Origin: Circinella umbellata
Lineage: Eukaryota > Mucoromycota > Mucoromycetes > Mucorales > Lichtheimiaceae
Direction of reading: 5' to 3'
Length of the DNA: 64,000 nt
Assembly (NCBI GenBank): GCA_025093555.1
Contig: JAIWNF010000023.1
Location: 62,001 to 126,000, forward strand
The notes beneath the pieces are model-generated. The model saw nothing but the letters and a program-made list of their open reading frames with translations. It made no database searches and was not told where the DNA came from. Numbering within the stretch: the stretch's first letter is position 1; each line of letters opens with the position of its first letter. The translations under genes were made by a program, and so were the position numbers. This document shows, in pieces, positions 55,155 to 64,000 of this stretch.

Positions 55155-55361
55155 ATGGCATACGTATGGGTATTTGAATCAAATAAAACCTGGATACCTT
55201 TTGATCCACAAACCAATATGATACTCGAAAACCTAAATAGAACAGGTGCTTTTACAAATGTATTTCTACCTTATTATGGACGTTACATTTTTTGTAATCC
55301 AAGAAATAATTTTATCATTGTTGATACTGCACGCGTTACAATTGCGAGAACAGGATATTGA
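55155..55361 (+). CDS. Tiny WWE-like domain protein
   Basis: ATG at 55155 gives 68 residues with no intron. It opens MAYVWVFESNKTWIPFDPQ and continues with a helix (NMILENLNRTGAF), YYGRYIFCNPRNN and FIIVDTARVTIART. WWE domains (binders of ADP-ribose units or ubiquitin-system partners) have W-x-(W/F)-(x5-8)-W-x-P-(Y/F), then an IE-containing helix, a (V/I)D strand and a final R-x-V/I-x-R strand. The order and spacing fit, with VWVF, TWIPF, VD and ARVTIAR. The Gln/Arg contacts of canonical WWE are only partly present. Free-standing WWE proteins this short are unusual. The frame is open upstream to 54993, but the ATG start gives the domain exactly. Confidence 0.5.
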   Translation: MAYVWVFESNKTWIPFDPQTNMILENLNRTGAFTNVFLPYYGRYIFCNPRNNFIIVDTARVTIARTGY

Positions 55362-55962
55362 TGCTCCCTTATTTACATATTACTATTATTACTTCATTCT
55401 CTTGTATATCCCCTATTTGATGTATATTCACTCTCTCCCCTCTGGCTTCTTATATGATTTGTATGTATGCATGTATGTTTTTTTTACAAGTGACAACTTC
55501 AAGATGTCAAATATATATATATATTATTACTATTATCATTTTTTTTTCTTACTTTTCCATAACCAAAATGATGGAAAGATATATATATAAAAAAAAAGAA
55601 TGAATGAATGAATGAAAAAAGAAGAAAAAGAAGGACTTTTTTAAAGAGAGAGAGAAAAAAAAACACAGTGGACGAGAGATTTGAAAAAAGGCGTGTAGAA
55701 AAGTGATTATATATAAAAAAAAAAAAAAAAAAAAAAAAGGGGAAAAAAAAATTAAATACAAAGTTTCGTTTTCTTTTTTTTTTTTTAATGTGATGAAATA
55801 AAAGATATGTTTTTATATGTGCGTGTAAAAGTTATGTGTTGTGTGTGTGTGTGTGAAGAGGTGTGTGTGTGTGTGTGCATGAATTTTTCTTTTCTTTTTT
55901 ATATAATAATAATAATAAAAAAGTTTTTTTTTTCCAAATCAAACTAAAAAAATCTTTTTTTT
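55362..55962. other. Intergenic, simple-sequence rich
   Basis: Poly-A run (55718-55738), (GT)n tracts (55840-55880) and T-runs. It contains 3' flanks of two convergent genes. Confidence 0.5.
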
Positions 55963-58900
55963 TTATTGACTCCAATAAGGTTGTTGACGACCCATTGGAG
56001 AAGGTTGTTGAGCAGAAGGTGCTTGTTGTTGTTGGCCCGTAGGTTGTTGTTGTTGTTGTTGTTGGAAATGAGGGAAATGCTGTTGAGGATACTGTTGTTG
56101 ATAAGGGAAAGAATGACCAAGATAATTACCAGGGTTCATTTGTTGATATTGTTGTTGTTGTTGAGGTGGTTGTTGATGACCATTAGCAGTAGCATTTTGT
56201 TTAACACCTGTTACTTCATTCTTATTCGATTGTTGTGGTGTTTGTTGCTGTTGTGTTTGTTGTGGTTGATTGGGTTGTTGTTGACCACTTGCACCCAAGA
56301 AACCGGGTAATTGTTGTTGTTGTTGTTGATATGGTTTTTGATAATCGTGAAGACTCATACCACCCAAATGCTGTTGAAGACCAGACATATCATCATATCC
56401 ACTTGTATTTCCTGTTACTGATTGTCCATACATATTTTGTGAATAGGGTGATGCAGAACCATAAGGAGATGCACCAGAACCTCCTGTACTAGGCTTCACT
56501 GAGTGTTGTTGATACATGTTTGGATACATGTTTTTATTCAAAAATGGTTGACCATAAGATTGTTGATAACCAAATTGGTTTGGCATATAATAATAGGGAT
56601 AATAGGGCATGTTGGCAGGATACATTTGTTGTTGCTGAGCAGCAGCGGCGGCGGCAGCAGCAGCAGCTCCAGGTGTTTGAGCACCTGAATGCTGAGGCAT
56701 AGTAACACCGTCTTGATTATGTTTGTCACGACCTTGATAAGTACCTGCAGAGGTCACCGAAGGTGATTGACTATAAGCAGATGGATCGTAATATCCCTAT
56801 AAATAATTATATATTAAATAAGGAGTCATGAGGTTTTATTATCATTATTATTTCCATATTGAAAAAATAAAATCAAAAAATCTTATTGGTCCCACACACA
56901 GAAATAAAAAACCACATGCTTTTGTATTTTTCAAAAAACTTACCATAGCTGCAGCTGCACGATGTGCTTCAGTACCATAAACACCATATTCTGGAAGCGA
57001 TCCCATTGGACTAACACCAAAACCAGATAAATTGGCAGGTGGTTGATTAGGTAAATAAGAACTATAACCTGAAGGAAGTTGATCAACACCAAACAATTGT
57101 TGTTGTTGTTGTTGTTGTTGAAGATGAGCTTGTTGCTGCTGTTGTTGTGGCTGTGTTTGTTGAGGAATGGCTTCTTGTTGTGGCTGTTGCTGAGCTTGTT
57201 GTTTCAAAGGTGTACTTCCAAAAGCGTCAGTAGCACCATACTGACTTTCAGGAATAACTTCTTCTTGTTCTCTATATAAAAATAGTTGTGTTAAAAAACC
57301 ACACGATTTCCTTTTTTCTTTTCTAACCCTCTTTTCCTATCTATATATTTCACTTTACCTGGTAGGTTCCGATTGCAAAGTAGTAGTAGTGGTAGTAGTG
57401 GTAGTAGTAGCAGCAGGTGCAATAGTAGCAGTAGTAGTATTTTTTTGAACATCAAGCGATTCAGTTGAATTATCATCAAGATTCAAACTACCGAATTTGA
57501 CACCAATGGAACTTAATGAAGCACTATTATTTGGTAAAACAACAGGTGCATCTTGTTTCAAACGACGACTTGTAGTAGATTGCTTTCGAGTAACAGGTGC
57601 TTCTTCTTCTGGTTGTTGTTGTTGTTGTTCTTCAACGACTTCATTTTCAACTGGCTTTTCTTCACGTGTTTCAATAGTAGTTTCAGGTTCTTCCTTTTCA
57701 ACAATGGTTTCTTCAACAGTTGTGGTAGTAGTAACAACAGTTTCTTCAGCTGTACCCCAATTATCACTGGTAGGTGCATTCCATTCATCCTTTGTTTCTG
57801 CTGCATCTGGTTCTTCCCATGTAGTAGTAGTAGTTGTAGTAGATTCTTCAGTAGTGGTAGGTTTAATAAATTCGTTATCATAGTCATTTGTTGTTGTTGT
57901 TTCAGTTGCATCCCATTCACTTTCAGGTTCCTTTTGTTGTTCTTGGGGTTGAGGTTCTGGTTCTGGTTTAGGTTGTGTTCTAATAAATTATGCAAAAATA
58001 ATGATGAGTTCATGATGTAAATTATATTTTTTTTTTTAAAAAAAAAGGAAAGGTTCACTTACTTAAGTAGACTAGCCCATGTTTTTGGTTCAGATGATGC
58101 AGGTGTAGTTGTAGTAGTACTTGTAGATGGTTTTGTTTCTGCTTCTTCAGTAGTAGTAGCAGTAGTAGTAGCTGCATTACTATCCCATCCTGTTCCACTA
58201 GGAGCATCCCATCCACTACCATTTGCTTCTGTTTCTTGTTGTTGTGTATCATTCTCTGTAGTAGTATTCATTTTGCTTGAAGCAATAGAAGCCCAAGAAG
58301 AATCACCTCCTTCTGGTTGATATGATGTTTTTGTTGGAGGAGTAGTTCCCCAAGTAGCAGCATTAGTAGCATTTGTTGCTGAAGCTGTATTATTGTTATT
58401 GGATTGTCTTGGACCACGCGAACCATGTCCTCCACGACCACCTTAAATAAATAAATAAATAAAATATCAAAAGAGGGGGGGGGCGGAGGGGATGTTAATT
58501 AATGGAAAGGGGGTAGAAAAAAAAACGAGCAAGAGGAACGCGTCAGCTCAGAATACAAAGCCAGAAATATAATAAATAAGAGAATAAAATAGAATAAAAA
58601 TACAAGTTTTTACAATACCTCTTCTAGATCGATCATTATTACCTCTGTATGACTGTGGTCGTTCAGAACGATGATGTGAATAAGTATTTTGTTGTTGTTG
58701 TTGTTGTGATTGTGGTGGTGTCGCAGAAGTTGTTGTAGTTGGGTGAGTAGCTGCTGCTGCTTTAGCTTTTTGTTGTGCTGCTTCTTTTTTGGATTTTTTA
58801 CTTTTTACTTCACCCCATTGGAAAACATGACCTTTTTTTTTTTAAATTGTATTCTTTTTTTAGTCTTCTTCTTTTATATTTTCCTTTTCCTTTTTTTTTT

Positions 58901-59197
58901 ATTCGTTTGACCCAAAGAACCAGAAAAAAAAAATAACAAATAAAGAAAAAGAAAACGACATATTTTTTTTCAAAAAGTAAATATAACACGAGTCTCTTTC
59001 TTACCTTCACTAATTCGGTCAACTGCCACTTCGAGATCTCCATTAGCATCTTGAATAGCAAATAAAAGATCATCGTCTGTCCAATCTGTAAATAACTCCT
59101 TCAATGTAGAAAGTTGTGAAGAATATTTTGACTTGAGTTTTTTCAAATCAGATGATTCTGACGATCCACCTGTCATACGTGATCCGTGTGAAGTCAT
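55963..59197 (-). CDS. DEF1: DEF1-like RNA polymerase II degradation factor (CUE domain, Gln-rich tail)
   Basis: Def1 recruits the ubiquitin machinery to stalled RNA polymerase II for its degradation and also acts in transcription. Six exons on the minus strand: 59197..59005, 58831..58619, 58441..58063, 57979..57359, 57271..56944 and 56796..55963. They join in phase to 855 residues. The N-terminus holds a CUE-type ubiquitin-binding domain (SSQLSTLKELFTDWTDDDLL, then IQDANGDLEVAVDRISEG), followed by HVFQWGEVKSKKSKKE, an Arg/Gly patch, a Thr/Glu-rich middle with repeated W-containing motifs (GWDAPSGTGWDS, EWDATE, WEEP, EWNAP, NWGTAEE), and a long poly-Gln/Pro/Tyr-rich C-terminus. In yeast Def1 this tail is removed by the proteasome to let the protein enter the nucleus. 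Layout and CUE match; length is similar to yeast Def1. Confidence 0.82.
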
Positions 59198-59609
59198 TAG
59201 AATCTATAAAAATAAAAGAAAGGAAAATTAAAATAGAACCAGTTTTATTTTTAATAAGTTAGTTATTTAAAAAGAAAATCAAAAGGCCAACACACACACA
59301 TATAAGAAAAGTTTCTTTTTTTTTTTTTTCTTTACTTTATATATATAATGTTAAGAAGAGTTTTGTTATTTTGTAATGTATGATGGAAGGAAGAAAAAAA
59401 AAGAGTATGAAGAGTTGTATGAGAGTATAAAAGTGTGTGTGTGTTTTGTTTGTCGTATTATTCCTCTTCTCTCCTCCTTTAAAATTGTCACTTGCAAAAT
59501 GTCACGAAAAAAAAAGTTATAAGAAGAAAAGCAAAAAAGGGAAGAGAGAGAAAAAAAAAAACTATTTTCTAATTGGTTTACAAACTACGGTTAGAAAAAA
59601 AAAACGATG
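59198..59609. other. Intergenic between DEF1-like and NIPA-like genes
   Basis: Upstream of the DEF1-like start and downstream of the NIPA stop. T- and A-rich with a short CA/GT tract; no gene seen. Confidence 0.5.
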
Positions 59610-61313
59610 TTATGCGGAGTTATATTGATTGCGGCGATGATGAACTCGTGAAAATAGTGGACTTGTTTCATTAGACGGGTCTTGTTCTATTGGATCATGC
59701 TCTTGTAGTTGGTCTTGTTCTTCACTATCATTATCATTTAAGATAGTATAATCTTCTCTTGCTACAACTGTTTCTTCTTGTGTTATACCAGATCCTCTTC
59801 TCCATGATAAACAAATAACTCCACAAATAGTAATTACTACACCTAACATGACACATAATAGTTGCCACCAACGTAAGCGATCCCATTGATTATAATAAAC
59901 AAGACCATTAAATAAACAAGAAACATTAAATGCACAAAACGAAAGTGGAATTAATATAACAGTATCACACATGCGTAACCCTTTGTTTAAATAATATAAC
60001 TACATAGTTGACAAAAAAAGGGGGGGGGTGTTAGTATTATTATTATTATTATTAGAAATAGAATGGTTTTTACCTGGAGAGCGGCTGTAACCACTGTCAT
60101 GACAACTAATAACCAAGTCCAAACATGTTCCAATTGATTTTGACCATAAACGATAGTAAGGATAAATAATTCGAGTCCACTTTTTGCAAATAGTAAACTT
60201 TGACTACTAACATTTCCTGCCAAGACACCGTAACTTTACATATATATATATATATATATATACATGTATATATATTAAAAAAAAGGTATTTTTTTTTGGG
60301 GGGGGAGAGTGTGTGTGGTTGGTAATCTTTTTTCTTTGTATAAAAATTAATAATAATAATAACGGAATCACACGAAAACAAAAAAAAAATCACTTCATTA
60401 TAACTCATTAAATGAATAAACCCCCCCCCTCCTTATTAAAAACCCAACACAATTCAATAATGCCAATTTCTCGCAATGAAAATTCTTTAACTAATTTAAT
60501 ATGAAAATAATAATAAAATATTATATAAAAAAAAAGAATTTACCTTATACCAATATAAGTTTTTAAATCAGCCATACTAATGGATCGACCTAAAAGTTTA
60601 CGATCAGGAGGATCTAAATCTTCTTGTTCTTGTTCTATTTTGTTATAACGATATTCAAGATAATGTGTTGAAATCATTGTAATCAAAATAAATGATTCTA
60701 AAATACTAAAGTAAATAATAAATCCTGTTTTTTTATATAATTCAATCAAGTCTTCTAAACTGTGATTAGGTTCTTGAATAGCACCAAACATCCCAACTAA
60801 TAAAGCACCAATACTAATCAATACAGTTCCTATAGATAAATTATTTAGTATATCATGAGTTCTTATAATGGATGATGGGGAAAAAGATAAAAAAAAAAAG
60901 TTTATTTTTTTACCCCATATACTGAGTCGTGTAAATGGATCACCCAATACTAATCTAGCTGCAATTGCATTGAATACGAGATTCATAGCTCCAATAGGAG
61001 CTAATATAACCACAGGTAAATATCCGATAGAAAAAACAGAACCGATAATATTAGCTGTTAAATAAGTTCCAAAACTAATAACCCATAAAGGTCTTTTAAA
61101 AGCATTTTTTCGTCGTTCTCTTGGGTATATTTGATCATTAAGAATATGTGATTTTCGTTGAAATGCCATGGCAAATGATTGTATAAGATTGGTAATCAAG
61201 GAGATGCCAATACCGATCCAAAATGACGTATCATATGTATATACTTGTATATTATTAATAATATTCATGAATAAATGATGAGATGGTGTTGATGTTGATT
61301 CTATAATGTTCAT
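59610..61313 (-). CDS. NIPA-type magnesium transporter (DUF803 family)
   Basis: Polytopic membrane protein for Mg2+ uptake or homeostasis at the plasma membrane or endosomes. Four exons on the minus strand, 61313..60914, 60829..60544, 60233..60074 and 59999..59610, join in phase to 411 residues. About nine membrane segments are seen, with family motifs FWIGIGISLITNLIQSFAMA, PLWVISFGTYLTANIIGSVF, LPVVILAPIGAMNLVFNAIA, ISIGALLVGMFGAIQEP, SYGVLAGNVSSQSLLFAKSG and the last helix WQLLCVMLGVVITICGVICL. The APIGAMNLVFNA and GxxAGNxSSQSLLFAKS stretches are diagnostic of NIPA/DUF803. An acidic, Gln-rich cytosolic tail ends the protein. Intron 1 keeps a decoy AG; the acceptor at 60830 was chosen because it restores the GTVLISIGALL helix. 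Confidence 0.88.
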
Positions 61314-61708
61314 TGTTGTATAAATTATTTTGTTTTATTGCTTTATTTTTTTATGCAAACTTAGAATATTATAGTGTCCATATGTAAATATATATTGTTT
61401 AATAGTAAATATATATGAGGAGAGCAAAGGGAGTTAGAAATAAAAAAGAGAGAGAAAGAGAGAGAAAGGAGGGTCGCATGAAAATTTTATTTTTATTGTG
61501 CGAGGAGCAGGTTTTTTTTAATTGTTTGCTTCGGTTTTCAAAAAACCAATGAAGCATCAAGTGAAGTAAGTGTGGGTCAGTTTCCCATTTAATTTTGATA
61601 AACAAGCTAAAAAAAAAAAGAGGTTCCCGGGTCAAATATATATTATTATCCTGCTGATTTTGATGTTTATGTCACACAACAATGTCATCATTAACATAAG
61701 GTGGGAGT
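61314..61708. other. Upstream region of the NIPA gene
   Basis: It separates the NIPA start from the transposon to its right. (GA)-rich at 61447-61470; no gene seen. Confidence 0.5.
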
Positions 61709-63986
61709 CAGCTAAAAGGGTGTTTTTTGCAAAAATGAAAATATATTTAAAGCCCGATTTGGGTACTACAATTTATTCATGGAAATCAGAAAAATCTAAA
61801 GTTGGTGGAAGTACACGGTGACTTTTGTACTTTTTGGTTGCCCATTCAGCTCTTCTAATGTCTAACCCTCTGCTGTACATTTCAATAAATTTCCAGGCAC
61901 GTTGTTCATAATGAATGATGTGCTGGATTGGAATTCTTTTAGGTAGGTCTTTGATACGATTTTGTAATGATTTGAAAGAATAATCGCATTCTTCCCTTGC
62001 AATCTTTTTCATTTCAGCCCATACCCTTTCGATCCAATTGCATTCACAGTGATACTTTGGATAAAGCTCAAAGATCATATGATTGTTAGCACATATTTCT
62101 TCCAAGAGCGATTTCTGACTCTTGAAATCAGGCTGTGATTCCATTAGATGAACAGCACAGCAATTAATGGTACTCTGTCTTTTACAATAACGGTTCAAAC
62201 CTTGGGCTGGCCATAGACCTCTTTCACTCAGCACTACTCGCAGACCACGAGGCACACCATTAGCATCAGCCATGGATTGAGCAACCCATTGACGATTCTG
62301 GTCATAGTAGCCACTGTCGCGTGAAACGATCTGTTTTCCACCAGGTCCCATGTTCATTCGATGAGCATTTAAGGCATCATCTGGCATAGCTGAATGATTC
62401 GAGCTTTGGTCAAAGCGGAATACACCAATGCAATTAGGATGAAGAGTATTGAATTCTTTAATTGCTGATTGTAGCTGCTTTGCCATGTTCTCTTTTTTCC
62501 AATAGCCATCATGCTGAGCACCAGGAAGAATTGTCTCACAAGAGAAAAGACCATGGCATGAGCATCCAAATGCACTGAGCATAATAGCACGGCCTTCACC
62601 TTTCTTACGAATGATCGTTTCATCGGTAGCAAGATACAACATTCGTTTGCTATCGTTGGCATAAAAATACGTTTCATCATGGGTTACAAGCACTTTTGGC
62701 CGATCCTTATAATTATATATAATTAATGTAATACAATTAGTAAATCTTCTTTTAATTACACGCATTCAACATCTAACAGTTCTTTTATTATTTTAAATGT
62801 ACCCAAATTTCCATCCTCAGAGGCTCTTGTGCCTCATCATATTCGTCGTATCGCACCATTGTCTTTTTATACGCAAGCATTCTATTAGCCCACTTTTTGC
62901 GGTACTCGACAACATCTGGTCGTTCATGTCCATCAATATAAATTGAATCAGTTTTGCTTCGAAGTTTAAAGCCCCATATTTTCAAATATCGTCGAACAGT
63001 GGATTCTGAGATTGATTCGACGCGTTTGTTCAGTACTTTTTCATCAATTATAAGATCCGTTTCAATGAACTTTCTTAGAAGTCGAATAGTTCTTGATTCT
63101 GGTCTAATTGATCGAATAAAATGAACACATTTTTCTTTCAAATGCTCATCCCGGAGTACCGATGCTGTTTTGATGTGAATACCTCTTTTTGATGGAGTCA
63201 ATGCTTTTGTATCAAGGTATTCATTGGCCCATTCACGTATACGTCGAGCAAATCGCTCTTTCCGCTGCCACATATCTATGCTTAGTTGTTCTGAGGCTTC
63301 CGTCTTTCCAGCTCCATTCAAGACTTTTGTAAAAAAATGATAAAGAGTAGAAAGACGTACTCTTTGCAAGACGCTTAGATTATCAAACTTTTTATAAGGA
63401 TCAGCATATTTTGCAAGGGCAGTTGCACATTCTTTCAAGTTATCCAGCTGTTGTTGTTCTTTCGTTTTTGTTGCTACCTTGACAGTGTCTTTTTGCTGTC
63501 CAAACATTTCATCAATGCGACGGGAGCCAGTAGCCTTTTCGATTTGCTTTTTTTCATGGCTTGCAACTGTACGTGGGTCTTTTTTGCGGTAAATTGTTGG
63601 ACGTCCTTTTTTGTCAGAACCTGGTGTCCAAGCAATGAAGGTATTTAAGCGTGTTTGAACATTAACTACTTCAGTCTCTGAAAAGTCAAACTCATTTTCG
63701 TCTATTTCTTCTTCGTCTGTAATATCTTCATCGCTGATGATTTGTTCCTCATCATGAACATCAGACTCAATTGGTTGCATAGTGCGTTCTTGTTCAGTTT
63801 GCACGCGTTCAAGTTTTGCTTTTTTCCCTCTGATATAATTGGATTTACCAATGGTGGATCTTCTTTTTGGTCTTGCCATTGAAATTAAGTGTGTAATTTT
63901 ATTGATGTAAGAATATATAATCGAGATTGAATCTAATTTAAGTGAAATGGTGTAAAACTCAAATGCAAAAAATGTCCACGTCCCTG
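61709..63986 (-). mobile_element. DDE transposon (Tc1/mariner-IS630-like), apparently complete
   Basis: Suggested borders are CAG(N11)TTTTTTGCA at the left (61709-61731) and its inverted counterpart at the right (63964-63986, read on the minus strand CAGGGACGTGGACATTTTTT then GCA). The arms agree only at the CAG tip, a few G positions and TTTTTTGCA, so the terminal-repeat claim is tentative. The spacing CAG to TTTTTTGCA also resembles the MITE-like elements at 26.9 and 37.2 kb. The single gene inside fills nearly the whole 2.3 kb. Confidence 0.5.
61773..63879 (-). CDS. DDE-superfamily transposase, intact reading frame
   Basis: Two exons, 63879..62803 and 62705..61773, joined by a 97-bp intron (GTACAT to TATAAG) give 669 residues. 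Without splicing the frame hits a stop six bases after a VHLK readthrough. The N-terminal third is acidic and basic in turn (a nuclear-type start RPKRRSTIGKSNYIRGKKAK). A helical region with RRYLKIWGFKLRSK resembles a helix-turn-helix. The catalytic domain has LVTHDETYFYAND (Asp369), VFRFDQSSNH (Asp458) and HCECNWIERVWAEMKK (Glu585), a D-D-E triad. GLFSCETILPGAQHDGYW and GLRVVLSERGLW match a transposase group common in Basidiomycota and Mucoromycota. No stops or shifts, so the enzyme could be active. Confidence 0.8.
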
Positions 63987-64000
63987 CTTAAAATGGTAAA

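Noticed and set aside
57553..58020. Cys/Phe/Ser-rich plus-strand frames across the DEF1-like gene
   Set aside because: Antisense shadows of the Thr/Gln/Glu-rich exons, which have a consistent minus-strand exon structure.

Overview
The window looks like nuclear DNA of a filamentous fungus, most likely a Mucoromycota/Mucorales species. It is AT-rich, and its genes carry several short GT-AG introns (mostly 60-270 bp). Proteins are full of Gln, Asn, Asp and Thr runs. The housekeeping genes are eukaryotic, and decayed transposon families typical of this phylum (Tc1/mariner, Mutator-like, Crypton/Ndc10-like, TnpB/Fanzor-like) fill the gaps. The phylum is inferred from protein flavour and transposon types. 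No marker gene was aligned.

Layout. 1-0.45 kb: 5' exons of a CSE1/exportin-2 gene (-). 2.5-4.45 kb: Crypton-like and Mutator-like relics. 4.65-5.35 kb: STEEP1-like gene (+). 6.2-8.2 kb: single-pass membrane protein (+). 8.55-10.4 kb: tail-anchored repeat protein and mitochondrial-type J-protein (both -). 11.2-14.3 kb: a block of phospholipase D1 (wrecked), cyclin C (nonsense plus frameshift) and Swi5 (readable). 16.4-20.4 kb: an unusual locus with tandem upstream repeats, an unrecognised acidic protein, and a downstream chain of spliced-looking exons that includes a tandemly duplicated exon-intron unit. 24.6-27.35 kb: TnpB/Fanzor-like relic (-) interrupted by a small TA-flanked inverted-repeat element; a second copy of that element lies at 37.2 kb. 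28.5-29.4 kb: Mutator-like relic. 29.7-31.6 kb: ethanolamine kinase (+). 31.9-33.0 kb: glycolipid transfer protein (-). 33-40.4 kb: mostly gene-poor, with relics. 40.5-42.4 kb: xylulokinase (+). 42.6-43.3 kb: Mediator subunit 31 (-). 46.3-50.8 kb: a transposon nest bounded by inverted copies of one Tc1/mariner 5' end and holding a PD-(D/E)XK-like gene (-). 51.8-54.0 kb: W2-domain, low-complexity acidic protein (+). 55.15 kb: tiny WWE-like protein (+). 56.0-59.2 kb: DEF1-like CUE protein (-). 59.6-61.3 kb: NIPA-type magnesium transporter (-). 61.7-64.0 kb: an apparently intact DDE transposon (-).

The housekeeping genes are unrelated in pathway, as expected for a fungal chromosome. The most interesting parts are the 16.4-20.4 kb locus, the TnpB/Fanzor-like relic, the transposon nest with the nuclease-like gene, and the decaying PLD1-cyclin C-Swi5 block. 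Exon borders were set by eye from reading frame and GT/AG signals. Family names come from recognised motifs, not from any search.
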